NCBI GenBank assembly: GCA_900074885.1
Contig: FJUW01000060.1
Location: 62,001 to 126,000, forward strand
Direction of reading: 5' to 3'
From: Rhynchosporium graminicola
Lineage: Eukaryota > Ascomycota > Leotiomycetes > Helotiales > Ploettnerulaceae
DNA length: 64,000 nt
The notes beneath the pieces are model-generated. The model did no database searches. It was not told where the DNA came from and saw nothing but the letters and a program-made list of their open reading frames with translations. The position numbers were made by a program, and so were the translations under genes. Shown piece by piece: positions 46,665-58,747 of the stretch (positions are counted from its first letter, which is position 1; every line of letters begins with the position of its first letter).

Positions 46665-47992
46665 GGTCGCTACGGGCCGATCCCATGTCTAAAGCCCGTT
46701 GCGGAGTTGCGGGGCTTTTGTTGTCTGATTGCCTACCTAGGTAGCCAAACTGGATCCTGAAGTGATGATTTGCCGTAGGCGTAGTGGGATCATACGAGGC
46801 ATCGAACCCTGGAAAAAACGTCAGATTTCTTGTACCAACACCTTTGACAAGTGGACTACTGCTGGCAAATCCAGACGAAAGTCTTGCCGTAGCTTATATG
46901 GATTCTCCTTATAGTAGGCAATTTAAGAATTTCAGTTTGATATCGGACTCTATATGTAGTAAGCCTGACCCAACCTATATACATATGATTATTGTTGATA
47001 TTAAATAGGTGTGGAACTAAAGATCTGCAGTCGATCTTGAATATTATACTTCGCTCGAGCTGTATATTTGGACTCGATTCGAGGCGGACCCAATTCGCGA
47101 CAGGCGAATCCAGGAGCTGGCATATCACTGAACTTCGATGTCAATCTGCTACTCGACCACTTATTAACATTGTATAAAAGCTCGCTCGCTTCATAGAATG
47201 TGCCGACATTATTTATTTGTTTTCATATATACAATGAATGTACACCTAGAGGCATTTTTTATATTTACTGTCAAAGTTGGGGCCTTTTTGATGTACGGGA
47301 GGGAAGTACCTGGTCTTCGTTGGATTTCGCCCACCACGAATTTCGGCCGCCTCGATTATTCGGGCATGAGGCCAAAAGGCATACACACAACTGAAATCAG
47401 CCCTGTATCAGGCACGAAAAGCACTGGCAGGCAGGCTACTTCAGGTATTGCGACAAATTAAGCGAGGTTACATCCCCTCTAATACTTGATTTCCACTTTA
47501 GAACTACTACTACCTTGTACGCTGTTTAATTATTCAGTAGAGTATTCGATGATTTAAACTTAATAATATCCGTAGGGCTTCCCTTTCCGAACTACTTATC
47601 AGACGTAGTTTAGTTATTATAGAAGTGCTAGAATAGGCCCCTGCCGCTACTTTCACCTGATATCTCCAAGTCAATTCTTAAGCGAATGAAAGCGGCATGT
47701 GCAGGTATTTGGTATGCTACATGTGTATGCCTTATGGCCGCGCGCCCGAATAATCGACTCCCTTTTCCCCTGCTACTCTTCGCTTTCGCGGGACATTCGC
47801 TTTCCATGACTGTTAAACCGCGTCATACCAACAACCTTAAATCCTTATAACCCCACCTCCGGAGCCTGCCGGTGCTGTACCATGCCATGCCATGCCATGC
47901 ACTCCCTCGACACCAAGATGACGAACATACTATACTCCCCTCTCTCGCGCTGACGATGGAAGAACCTCAATTCACATCCTCACGTCGCCAGC
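46665..47992. other. AT-rich, repeat-bearing interval upstream of the lipid kinase gene
   Basis: No gene is supported. It contains an inverted repeat pair (47353-47388 with 47721-47756) around a TA-rich spacer, and four CCATG repeats at 47880-47899 in the presumed leader of the lipid kinase gene. Confidence 0.45.
47353..47756. repeat. Foldback-like element: 36-bp inverted arms around AT-rich spacer
   Basis: The left arm (47353-47388) starts CGATTATTCGGGC and ends GGCATACACAC. The reverse complement of the right arm (47721-47756) has the same 13-bp start and ends GGCATACACAT, with about 31 of 36 positions equal. The 332-bp spacer has no open frame and is TA-rich in its middle. Confidence 0.65.
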
Positions 47993-49494
47993 ATGACGAA
48001 CACGACTACCATTCCTGCGCAAGACAGCCAAGCACTGGAAATAACCTGCAACGACGCAGCGTGTGCCAACCCGGAAGATGAAGCGCCTTCGGAATTCACG
48101 TACGAAGATGGTGTACTGAAGTGGGATTCAACGGAGATTCGCGACGATGATGTGATTACCGTGATCAACACTCTGGGGGGGACGGCGGAATACACGATCT
48201 TCAGTCTAGAGCCTGAGAGGACTACCGAGGAGAAGGCCGCAGAAGTTGAGGATACTGGCAAAGGAGCGAGCCAGACAGCAAGTCCTTTTAAGCTTCGGAC
48301 TACGAATGCCATGATCCTACCGCAAGCTTTCCTTGATAAATTCCAGTTCCAAGGTCTGCCACCATATCTTCAAGCTGCGAAGGACGTGTATGTCCTTATC
48401 TCAGCTCTGGCTGGCACTGGTCTTCCGATACCTTTTTTCTCGGAGATCTTACATCCTCTACTTCGAGCCACCAGTTTCGAGGACTCAAGATACACGGTTA
48501 TCAAGACGAAGAGTTCGGAGTCGGTGAAGGAGTTCACAAAGTTCCATCTGGTTGATGGAGCGAATGAGGGAAAGGAGCAGGTTGTGATGGTTCTGAGTGG
48601 AGATGGAGGGGTCGTAGATATAATAAATGTATTGCTCCAAGGAAAGGAGAGATCAAGGTACCTATATAAACTATAGTGCCCATCTGACATCTGGCTGACT
48701 TCCTGTTCAGCACATACAAGACGCCGACCCTCATCCTCCTTCCCCTCGGGACAGGTAACGCACTTTTCCACTCCATCCACGCCACTTCCTCTCTCCCATC
48801 TCTCTACATTGAAGCCTTGCGAACCATCCTACACGGCAGCCCCAAGCCGCTCCCCATATTCAAGGCCACATTCTCTCCTGGCTCCCGTCTTCTCAGCAAT
48901 GAAGGACAGACTGCCACTCCTCTCCAAGATAACACCATCTACGGCGCCGTCGTAGCAAGCCATGGTCTGCACTCCACACTCGTAGCCGATTCCGACACAT
49001 TTGAGTACCGCAAACACGGCGCAGCACGTTTTGATATGGTCGCTAGGAACCTCTTGAAGTCACCACATGCCTATCAGACAGATGTAACTTTTTACCAAGG
49101 CTCTAAAGAGACTGTTCTAGAACGCAAAGAACACGGCTACGTGCTCGCAACTCTGGTCAGCAACTTGGAGAAGACATTTCTCATCTCACCGGAGAGTAAA
49201 CCTTTTGAGAGGGCGTTGAGAGTTGTACATTTTGGGCCCTTAACGGGGGAGGAGACTATGGGTGTTATGCTAGCGGCATATGATAAGGGTAGACATTTGA
49301 AGGATGCGAGGGTGGGGTATGAGAAGGTGGATGGGATCAAAATAAGGTTTCGGGAGGAGAAAGAGGGGGATGATGAAGGCAGGTGGAGGAGGTGCTGTAT
49401 TGATGGTCAGATTATCAGGGTTGAAGAGGGAGGATGGATGGATGTTAGGGTGCTGGAGGAGGGTAAGGAGGCGATTTGTGTGGTAGCTACGTGA
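47993..49494 (+). CDS. DAGK/sphingosine-kinase-like lipid kinase
   Basis: Exons 47993-48657 and 48711-49494 (53-nt intron) encode about 482 residues. The catalytic domain is identified by VMVLSGDGGVVDIINVLL (about residues 198-215, nucleotide-binding GDGG) and LILLPLGTGNALFHSIH (about residues 229-245, the PxGTGN loop), the hallmarks of diacylglycerol, ceramide and sphingoid-base kinases. Residues 1-120 are acidic and lack membrane segments. The second half (YGAVVASHGLHSTLVADSD, EYRKHGAARFDMVARNLL) fits the beta-rich C-terminal subdomain, with a Gly-His in place of the more usual Gly-Phe/Trp next to the lipid site. It probably phosphorylates a lipid in the cytosol or at membranes; which lipid is open. 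The 3' end converges on the minus-strand gene at 49717. Confidence 0.85.
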
Positions 49495-49716
49495 AGTACT
49501 GTGGTGTCTTTGATGCCTACCCACTTGCTTGTTAGGATCTGCTTTGTCACTCTGCGAAGATTTGTGCTGCTAATAGAGGATAATTGCATCACGAGACTCA
49601 AGTCATTTGGCAAAAACACAAGAACAATCACCTAGAACTCCAAGAAGCTTGGTCTCGCTTAGCCATCGACGGTCTTCGATTCTCTATGTATGATCAAGAA
49701 GGTAGGTACCTCCCGA

Positions 49717-50391
49717 TCAATCTTTAAGCTCACCCTCCCTCTCACCATCCACCCTCACGACAATCTCATTACTCTCCCACTCCCCCGTCCTCATCCCTCC
49801 CTCCTCACTCATCACCAACCTCTCCATCTCCCTTCCCTCCCCAACCTCTCCAACCCAAACACCCATCCACATCCCCCTCCCCGAAACTCTATACTCCTCC
49901 CCCCTCCCCAACGCAACCTGTGGCTCCTTAAACACCACCGTCCTCTCCACCTTCCCCTTCCCCTCCACTCGCACAATACTCTCATCCCCGACCGCGAAAT
50001 ACCCTTCTGGCGGTACCCGACGGTTGATCTTCATGTCGAGACAGGCTGCTGGGGTGTTGCTTGCTAGGGATGTGAATTTTACGAGGCCGAGAGCGGGCAG
50101 AGAGCGGTCGTGCGGTGAGGACCATGTCAGGATGTAGAGGGGGGAGGGGGAGGTGTTGTGGAGGGTTATTAGGAGAATGAGTGAGTTGGGGGGGAAGGGG
50201 GAGGGGGATGGGGATGGGGAAATGATGACTGTGAGTGGGATTTCCGCGGTGCGGGCTGGTGATGGGGACATTTTGGGAAGTGTCGGGATGGGGATTCGAT
50301 GGGTGGTGCTGGTGAGGTAGAGGGTTGCGAATGTGAATGTGATTGTGAGGAGGATGAGTGCTGTTGGGAGGATGATGCGGTGGTTTGCCAT
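49717..50391 (-). CDS. Membrane-anchored protein resembling a deuterolysin propeptide
   Basis: This single exon of 224 residues starts with a hydrophobic segment (ILPTALILLTITFTFATLYL, residues ~8-27) that can be a signal anchor or signal peptide. Thereafter a Ser/Pro stretch leads into a beta-type domain: LLITLHNTSPSPLYILTWSS, ALGLVKFTSL, RRVPPEGYFAVGDESIVRVE, VVFKEPQVALGRGEEYRVSG, RGMWMGVW. The layout, with an N-T/N-V-type strand, a loop ending LLT/ILT, a Gly-Glu turn and a final G-x-Y-x-V-x-x-x-G-x-M block, parallels the prodomain of the deuterolysin encoded 2 kb away. There is no catalytic half and no HExxH. I infer a free-standing prodomain-like or NEAT/Ig-like extracellular protein; the relationship needs a structural comparison. 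It is convergent with the lipid kinase gene. Confidence 0.7.
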   Translation of the reverse strand: MANHRIILPTALILLTITFTFATLYLTSTTHRIPIPTLPKMSPSPARTAEIPLTVIISPSPSPSPFPPNSLILLITLHNTSPSPLYILTWSSPHDRSLPALGLVKFTSLASNTPAACLDMKINRRVPPEGYFAVGDESIVRVEGKGKVERTVVFKEPQVALGRGEEYRVSGRGMWMGVWVGEVGEGREMERLVMSEEGGMRTGEWESNEIVVRVDGEREGELKD

Positions 50392-52422
50392 TGACTTGTT
50401 TGTTGAGAGAGAGTAGTGTGAGGTACTGTATTGGCGAGTATCGGATCGCTGAGTTGATTTGGTTCGAGAGTTGGATATCGTGCTGGCGAGCGAGTGTACT
50501 GTATCAGCTCATCTCATCGGAAAGAGAGGTTCGAAATTAGTTGATGCGGCTGGAGTGTTCGCGTCGTCGTCTTTCGGATAGGGAATGCCCCGCTGGTCAC
50601 ACCACTGCTGGTGATCTTTGATGTCGAAATCCCAAATTCCTTTTTGCATCTGTGGACTTGAGTCAAGTCACCTGTGTCGGCAGTACAGTGCAGTGCAGTT
50701 GTATCTCGTAGGCCGGGTTGGAGTTGACCAGCTTCCTTTTCGAGAAGGTCCCGTTGTGAAACGTGGAGCGACGGGACTTTTTCCTCGCTTAGGCAGGTAA
50801 TACAGGATTTAGTCACTGTAGATCTTGTCTATCTATGTGATACAAACCGGATGATTGATCATATCCTTTTCAGACTACTGATGATGATACTTTTTCCGTT
50901 ATGCGACTTCTGTCCCGTGAGATGGATACCTAGGAAGGGATATGCCAAAGCTCCCACTGCCCCAATGTTATTCTCCTAATCAGCGAGTTGTGGTCGAGGG
51001 CGGTAGCTTCAGCTTCAGTAACATTCTCTTTTTGTGATACTTTGATAATTTTAGAATATGCTTATCGGGCAGTAAGGGTTAAGTTAGATACCATACCATA
51101 AAGGCTATCCGAATCCCTCTACGAGTGCCAAAAGATCTAGACTGGTATCTATCCGAGGCGGTCCGTACCGATACCGATAACCGATGTCGAAGATAATTGC
51201 CGGATAACACACCCTATAAGCTTCCCTCACCCATGCTTATCCCCACTTCGCATCTGGTTTGATTGGAGGCTTTCAATCCGGCAGATTGTAGAATACTTGC
51301 ATATCATACCTATACAAGCTTTGATAATGATCACAGAAGCGCCTCAAATTTTCCGAACTCGTAGGAATCTGCGGGGGAGATGGCGGTGCCAAAGGCTCGC
51401 TCGCTTGTCACCCCACCTTCCCCTTTGGTGAGGCGTCGCGTGGCGTTCTACCATCTCGACCTTGGAGATCAACATAGATCTTCACTTGTCGAAGTGATGG
51501 GGATTATTGATCCCAGCGACCGCAATTTGGTTCCGTCCGTTCGGCCTTCGGCCATTATTCAGAGGATCAGCAATGGGCACAAGGAAAAACCCGCCAAGTA
51601 TTTGATGGAAGAAGGTCCCCTGATGGCAAACGGCAGTGATGTAACGGAAAGACTGCTCATCCAGTGTGACAGCTTGCACAGGCTGGCAGGCGTGGAACCA
51701 ATCTGCCTCGATTTTTCGCAGATAGACAGAATCGACAACAAGCCTCGTTCGCTTAAATTACCGAAAGTACACTGACACATCCTTGGAAGGGTTTGAGTAA
51801 CTAAACACGTTAGTTGCCAGTACCGAATCGTGCATCCGGATAATATGCTTATATTATCTGGGCGGGCTTGGTATGCATCGGAGATACTACCGCAGGAAAA
51901 CGCTGATCTTCATTATGTGCCACGAGCTTCCCCATAGAGCCAAGTCAAAATGCGAAGCTGTGTTGTGTTTCGTAGCGATACGGAAAAAATCCAGTCACTG
52001 GTTCGTCTTCGACGTGAGCCCGAGACTCATGGAAGAAAAAAGAAATTTGACATCTTATCGAAGTTTTGGTGCTGGCGGTTTATGCGTTCTAGCTTCCTAA
52101 TACTGCAATTGAGCTCCGCTGGCTAACTGCCTCCAGGCCGAGAATCCTAAGTCATACCACAGTATGTATGATGTTGACGCTTCGAACCACCGAGGTGACT
52201 TCTTCTTTGAAATATTCGGAGATTCTGCGAGCCGACACTGCCCCCATACCCCTGGAAGTAATATTCAACTCGCATAGATAGCTCTCGGATAAATCTTCCT
52301 TGGCGCTACGTGATCACATCTCAAGTCAACATAAGTACTGGCTTCTCTGCTCGTACTTTTCCTCTCCTCATCCTCACCGACATCTCAATTCCATCCCACT
52401 TGCCTTCTTTCCAACATTCAAT
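50392..52422. other. Interval of ~2 kb with one doubtful small gene
   Basis: It separates the prodomain-like gene and the deuterolysin gene, which diverge, so both promoters lie here. Only the frame at 51380-51778 is worth listing. No site-specific motif was identified. Confidence 0.4.
51380..51778 (+). CDS. Hypothetical protein, ~131 residues (doubtful)
   Basis: An ATG-started frame with mixed, non-repetitive composition: PLVRRRVAFYHLDLGDQHRS, LVEVMGIIDPSDRNL, LIQCDSLHRLAGVEPICLDF. There is no signal peptide, intron or recognisable domain. The codon mix looks protein-like but the length is within the range of chance frames. Confidence 0.3.
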
Positions 52423-53695
52423 ATGCATTTCGCTTCAGCAGCTGTGGCTCTTGCAGTCCTATCAGCCTTTGGAGAAGCCGCAGTCCTCGAGAATGAGAAG
52501 CGAGAACTTGGCCTAGAGGTGACTCTCACCCCAGCAGGAAATGCTGCCGAAGTCATCGCCACTGTCAAGAACGTCGGTGCTCAGGACTTGAACCTCTTGA
52601 CTCCGGGAACTTTCTTGGACACTGCTCCCGTTCAGAAGTTGAGTGTTGTCGATGAAAAGAGTACCAAACTTCCTCCCACATCCAAAATTACAGGTGACTA
52701 AATTCACCAGATGCTCCTGTCGCCTTCACTGGTATCTTACGCCGTATGGAGTCTGCCTCACTTGCGCCCAAGTACTTCAAGTTCTTGAAGGCTGGTGAAG
52801 TGTTCACGACAACTATCAACACAGCCGAGGTGCACGATCTCCAGAAGAGCGGCACCTACTCCTTCTCCGCCGAAGGAGCCATGCGTTTCGCCATCGGTGA
52901 ATCAACTGAGCTCTCCGGAGAGGCTGTTGCATTCAAGTCCAATACCTTGAAGATGCCAGTCGACGGAGCCGCTGCCGCTCTCATCCCAAGAGCCATCGAT
53001 ACGACACTCGATAAGCGCACCGTTCTCCAATCTGGATGCTCAGCTGCTCAGTCTGCTTCGACCAGGAATGCACTTAGCAGCTGTGCCAGCCTTGCCAGAG
53101 CTGCTGCCACTGCCGCTACTTCGGGCAGCGCAGCAAAGTTCAGCGAGTACTTCAAGTCGACTGCCGCCTCTGTACGATCCACCGTTGCCGCGAGACTGTC
53201 GGCTGTAGCAGCGCAGTGTGGTTCTACAACCTCAGGAGTAACCAAGTACTACTGCACTGATGTCTATGGTAAGTTCCTCCACCCCAAATCCCTCTCTCCA
53301 ATCTCTCCTCTCCACCACGAGTGTGTGTCAAACTAACCGATTCCTTTCAACAGGTTACTGCGAAAGTAACGTCCTAGCCTACACAATCCCCACCCAGAAC
53401 GTCGTCGTCAACTGCCCAATCTACTACAGCGGTCTCCCAGCCCTCACGGGAACCTGCCACAGACAGGACCAAGCCACCACCACTCTCCATGAGATGACGC
53501 ATGCTCCGGGTGTTTACAGTCCTGGAACTCTCGACAACGGTTACGGATACGCGGCGGCTACTGCGTTGTCTTCTGCAAATGCGGTTGCCAACGCGGATTC
53601 TTATGCACTTTATGCTAATGGTAAGTCTCTTTGTGAGGAGGGAGTTGAGATGGTGACTTGACTGACGTTTAATAGCTATTTATGTTGGATGTTAG
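52423..53695 (+). CDS. Deuterolysin-type zinc metalloprotease (M35), secreted
   Basis: Exons 52423-52660, 52711-53268, 53354-53620 and 53676-53695 encode about 360 residues, the usual length of a prepro-deuterolysin. Residues 1-18 are a signal peptide ([17 protein letters not shown]). The propeptide ([47 protein letters not shown]) ends at Lys181-Arg182, leaving a mature enzyme of about 178 residues. The zinc site is the HEMTH motif (His311, Glu312, His315) with the aspzincin third ligand Asp326 in GTLDNGYGY. The last exon codes only for AIYVGC, whose Cys is expected to form a disulfide. The enzyme hydrolyses proteins outside the cell, with a known family preference for basic substrates such as histones and protamine. 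Confidence 0.93.
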
Positions 53696-56060
53696 ATGGA
53701 TGATGCTGGAGTCGGAGGTTAAAGAGGAGTGTGGAAGGATCTTGGGGATGGCTTGATGTAGTGAGGGTATTAAACCAAGCTTCGTCTGAATAATTATCAA
53801 GGTTCGCATGGACTGTTATGTATAATCTTTTGTCACCCAATACATCGCGATATCCATGAAACTGTTCCATCAATGTCCAGTATCTTATTCTTCACAGTGC
53901 TATTCTATGCCAAAAAAAAAAATTGGTACCCTAACCCGGAAATTTCTCTCAAATTAGTGATAGAAACCCTTTTCCCCACCCGAGCTTCAGTATTTAGTTG
54001 AATTCCCTATCAAACTGGCGGTTGAGACCTTTGTTTCTGTCTGCATGAATCCACATCGCAACGTCATCAGGTGACTGACTACGCGACATCTTCGAATCGC
54101 ATGCCCAAACCGGGTGCAGATATTGCATCAAGGAGGAGCTTTATATGATATCTCCCTCTGCTACGAATTTAGGATTTTCATCACTTTCTATAATAATAAA
54201 ACCGACCTGTATCTTTACATGCAAGCCCGAGTTGTACCAGCACATCCCCACTCAAGCAGCAGTTTCTAGTTGAACTTTCTTCAGGGATATACCAAATCTC
54301 AACCTCCACACCAGAAGTACAATCGTGATTTGGAGCGCCATTCCCTTATTACCTGTCGACTAGCCGAGGACGAATCTCGCGCTCTCGCGAAAATGCTCAA
54401 ATGACTAGACAAGAGCTAGTCAAGCAAGATCAGTAGCAATAAAGTAGAAGGGAAGGAATGGAAAACTAAGTATGGCAATTATCGGGCAAGCGACTGTTCG
54501 CCGACGCCAGCTTATCATGCTTGTACTATGAGCAACTGTTGCTTAAGTGGCGATCCGTGCATGGATGGAGGTTGAAAACAGGCAGAAGTGGGAAATGGGT
54601 TTGCAGACATGGACAGAAGTGGAAAGTACATTTCCCCACCATGTCATTGAGCTCTCGCATACACGTCTCAGAGAGTGCCGTAGAGCCTTTCCTTCCAGAT
54701 AGTAGTAATCAAATCATCGCTTTCTTTTCCACGAGTGTTTTTTTCTGCATAAGGTGTCACAATAAGACGATCTGAAGCGAAAGTTTCCATGGTCTCAACC
54801 ACACCCTGCCATCTCAGCCGACCAACAGAATCGGGAGCAGCCCACCTTCCAACAACATCCGTGGTAGCAATACATTGATTGTGGGATCAAGGACCACCAA
54901 TCTTCGGCAAAGCTACCCCTCGGATGCTACTGTCTGATAGAACGCTGGTTCAGCAAGCCGTGGTCCAATCGAAACTAGCCAGTTGATGCCGGATAATGTA
55001 GGTACTATAATCTCACTGGGTTCTAATCGGGTAGGATGTGAGTTTCTTGACCGATCGCTTCGTCAGAGCGAGGCTTTATGTTTTGAAAACAGTCGAAATG
55101 GCTCGGGATACTGAGAAATGACTTTATCTAACGTAAGTGCCTTTCTCTTTCGATACAAAGGGCTACCTAGGTAAGGTGAAGAAATGCTTTAAAATATCTA
55201 TCTTTAAACCTCCGGCAACGACCTACAGTGCCTTTATGGTTTAGACAAGATGCAATGCTGTGAACTAGTGCTGAGAGACTGACATGTTACCGTATTATGT
55301 GACGATTCTCTATCATATGAGCAGCGAACACCGTTTCCGAGACTCGTGTCCAATTCGCTCCCAAGCTTGCTCTTTCCCTTGCTTCTGTGGCGGTGCTTAA
55401 TGATTCAGTCAGCGTTGTGTTCAATAAGCGACCGTAACCTCAGCGTTAAACGATGGGGTCGGAAAGCAGGGCTTTTTCTTCGTATCATTGTGATAGCTTG
55501 CTTCTATCTATTCGCGAGTGCCACATCCGACATGCAACGGACAGCAAGAACGTGGTGCCAATGCCACGATGAATCGAGAGAAGTGAGCCAATGAGAATTC
55601 AACGTGACGAGATACAGGATGAAGTCTCACAAATATGTGCATTATTAACCTAGAGTCGAACAATGAAATTCAACGAATAATTTCAAGTGCAAAGAACCGC
55701 TTTTATATTGCTACCTGATTTCTGCTCAAAAGACCGTGGGTTGGACCGTGATTGGCTAATGACAAACAATCCTGAAGCTGGGTATAAAACCTAGGCTCAC
55801 TACTCATTACAAGGCGGGCATTCACCTTGTAAACGAACAATATCTTTGTCAGTAAGGCTCCCCAGTGAATAAAGCAGGTCGCTTGATTCGTTTCAAAACA
55901 GGAATGCGACGAATACATAAAAGGGAAGAGCGCATACTCTCAACGTTCCTCACACAGAAATCCAAGTTTTCTCCACGCGAAGTATTGTCACCAGAAACAA
56001 ATTTCCCGATCTGAATTCGATCCTCTGTCTTTCCTTTGATTGATATCTACAGCTACAGCC
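53696..56060. other. Gene-free interval of ~2.4 kb
   Basis: No convincing gene was found. A 64-codon ATG frame at 55401-55594 with a hydrophobic middle (GLFLRIIVIACFYLFA) resembles the small membrane-protein genes that follow but is weak. A TATAAAA string at 55782-55788 lies 273 bp upstream of the next gene. Confidence 0.4.
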
Positions 56061-56456
56061 ATGAAGTCCATCTCTCTCGGCCTACTCGGCCTTGCCATCA
56101 TATCATGCGCAGGCGCATTCCCAACCTCTGGCCCAGAAACAGAAACAGTCTCCTCATCAACTCTTTCCGAGAATTCTCTCCCTGAGGCTGACGGTCTATC
56201 ACCTGCGCCTATTTTCCAGCTTGAAGATTCTCCATCACTCAACATCACGGAGAAGAAAGGCGGAGGAGGCGGACACGGAGGTGGAGGACATGGGGGCGGG
56301 CATGGAAGTGGCGGAGGAAAAGGGGGAGGCGTTGTCGTTGTCCCAGGTGGAGGGAGCGGTCATGGACATCATTCTCTGGCGGGTAAGCTCTTGGTGAAAG
56401 AGTCACTTTCACTTGCTGTGATTGCGGCTGGCTTGGTATTGGGATCGTTTCTTTGA
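56061..56456 (+). CDS. Small secreted Gly/His-rich protein with C-terminal hydrophobic tail
   Basis: A single exon of 131 residues. Residues 1-19 are a signal peptide (SISLGLLGLAIISCAGA). The middle is acidic and Ser/Pro-rich and contains one N-glycosylation motif (NIT). Residues ~73-107 are almost purely Gly and His (GGGGGHGGGGHGGGHGSGGG), which could bind Zn, Cu or Ni. The end is a hydrophobic stretch (SLSLAVIAAGLVLGSFL) without a charged tail, as for a GPI-anchored or tail-embedded protein. There is no family I can name. A surface metal-binding or structural wall role is a guess. It is the first of a run of similar small genes on this strand. Confidence 0.72.
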   Translation: MKSISLGLLGLAIISCAGAFPTSGPETETVSSSTLSENSLPEADGLSPAPIFQLEDSPSLNITEKKGGGGGHGGGGHGGGHGSGGGKGGGVVVVPGGGSGHGHHSLAGKLLVKESLSLAVIAAGLVLGSFL

Positions 56457-57884
56457 TTTGGGCCAGACCGAAGGTGGTGGCCTTTTCTTGAAAAGAGAGT
56501 TGGATATCAATGCAGCAAAGTATGCATGATCTTCTTACATATCTTTAGACCTATTTTCTTGTTTACGATTTCTAATTTGGTGATCTTCGACATGTGATTA
56601 ACGTGAACAATGACTCCGTGACCATTGACCAAATTCATCGTCTCGAGCTTAGAACTGCTGATGATTGATTGCTTTTGTATTTCAAGGATATCCAATACAG
56701 CAGGGATGTTCTCTGTCATCAAGAGGATGTAATTTCGACGTGTTTCCAAGTCATCTGTCAATTAGTGTATGTTATATAATAAAGTCATCGGAGGTTACCG
56801 TGAGATGTGATGCTCCAAATCTCGCTTCCTTGCTCGCCATGTAAATAAAACTCTACTTGATATTTCCACGTGTGACTAGATATCTAATGCGTCATTCAAA
56901 AGTGACAAAGACCGGGTAATAGATGCTTTTACTCTGAGACTGGATCATGTGTAGGCCGCATAATCTAGATAGAGCAATAACAGAGTCTGTACCTTACGAC
57001 CAATAGCAAAATCTCATCTGTGGCTTACGCTAAATAGGAAGGCAGGAAAGGATCACAACTTGGGCAAAGGTGACTTAAACAAACAATAACTTTGGTTTTC
57101 GGTCTGTGGTTCATCTGATATGTGTCGTTCATGGATATCTCAGTTTTGTCTCCTTCTGACGTCCAGCCGCCTGTATTACTCACGACTAGCCCTGCTAAAC
57201 TTGATGCAGTTGATAAAACTTATTCTTCATTGCTTTTTATTATGCGAAAATATCTCGAATCAATATACTGTAAATATAATAATCACTCTTGGTGATATCC
57301 CGTCTAATCTCTGGTTTGTCTTGACTGTTGGCGACAATATGGATAGGTAAATTGTACGAGCCGCCGGATGAGGCAGGCTCACGATGTAGTACGACGCCAG
57401 TACTTTATCAAATCCAAATATGTTTCTCCCCGCAAACAATATCACTGCAGTACCTCTCCTTAGTGTTACTTCATATTAGAATTGGTGGAACCACTATCTC
57501 AATTTCAAGGCCCAAAAAACATCCTTGTGTCCCTTACTTGTGATTCACCAGAATAGGTGACAGAATAGTGATGTTTTAATCCAAAAGTGAATAATAAATT
57601 GCAACAAACTGTGGGCCTAAAGTTGAGTAGTAAGCAGATCTCTCGTGACAAAATCCAGAACATCAGTCCGGCAACCTCAACCCTCCTTGCAGTCCAGAAA
57701 GACGGCACAGAAGACAGCTTGTAACGGAACGCTACTGTTTGCAAGCTACACACTCCCAAGGTATCAACTTCATGCCAATCCAAAAGAGAACACTTTCTAC
57801 ATCTTCTAATCTCCGGGTTCTAGCTTGTCCGCATATCGATAGACCCTGTCCTGTCACCTTGAAAGCACCCGGGTACTCCACAAC
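56457..57884. other. Gene-free interval of ~1.4 kb
   Basis: Short AT-rich frames only; nothing is supported. The end is the promoter of the next small gene. Confidence 0.45.
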
Positions 57885-58247
57885 ATGAAGCTCTCAGTTC
57901 TTCTTCTCGTCCTTTGGGCGACCTCAAGCATCGGATGCGCCATAACTATTATCAAGTCAACAATCTCACCATCAGTCATGCCTCCAGAGAATCACCTACC
58001 ATCACTATCACTGCCATCGTCTTCCGCGCCACCAAATCTCCATGAATATAATGACTTCTCAACAACGCCCATCCCCCCGCGCCAAATAACAACTTCTTCG
58101 ACTACGAAAGCCACTTCGTCTCCTGCACCTGGAGCCACGAGCTACTCTGGTCCACAGATATTCGCTACCACGTACATGTGTGTTTTTGGAGCCGTGATGC
58201 TCGGCTGCTTGGTATGGATTTGTTCCGGGAACAGACATGGCGGATGA
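57885..58247 (+). CDS. Small type I membrane protein, Ser/Thr/Pro-rich
   Basis: A single exon of 120 residues. It has a signal peptide (MKLSVLLLVLWATSSIGCA), a Ser/Thr/Pro-rich presumably O-glycosylated ectodomain (TSSTTKATSSPAPGATS), then one membrane segment (YMCVFGAVMLGCLVWICS) and a five-residue tail, NRHGG. It has no known domain. The layout matches the neighbouring small genes, but their sequences are not obviously alike. A sensor-like or wall-associated role is possible. Confidence 0.68.
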   Translation: MKLSVLLLVLWATSSIGCAITIIKSTISPSVMPPENHLPSLSLPSSSAPPNLHEYNDFSTTPIPPRQITTSSTTKATSSPAPGATSYSGPQIFATTYMCVFGAVMLGCLVWICSGNRHGG

Positions 58248-58747
58248 CGGGATCAATAGCAGGAAGGGCGGGATTGAGCCACGGTATGGCCGTGTAAGGA
58301 AGCTTCGGCAATGAATGTGAATGAGAGAATCGAAGCTTTAGAAGAGCCACGAACCATACTATCTGATACGTTGAAGTGATCATGATTGCAGCTCTAGTCT
58401 AAGTAACACCTCAATCCAATCCAAATCGAGATGAAGAACAGCACTAGAGATCCGAGACTTCCATGCAATACTTGTACCATAATATGGGTTTATTCATCTG
58501 ACAGGCCATTCTGAGCAAGTGATACTTCTGAAATGCTATGGGTCGACGTACAGGCCAGTATTCGTACCGTCTATATTTTCCTTTGCTTCAAAGCTACGAT
58601 TCTAGGTATCGACTGCAAGAAATACGTTCAACTAAAAATCTTGAATACCGGAATTCAAACGTCACAAGTTCATCGTCCCACGGCCGTACTTCAAAGATTC
58701 TCGAAGGAGCCGAAGCAGTCACAGGAAATCAACTTCACATCGCTACG
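58248..58747. other. Short gene-free interval
   Basis: About 500 bp of 3' flank and promoter with no supported feature. Confidence 0.45.
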
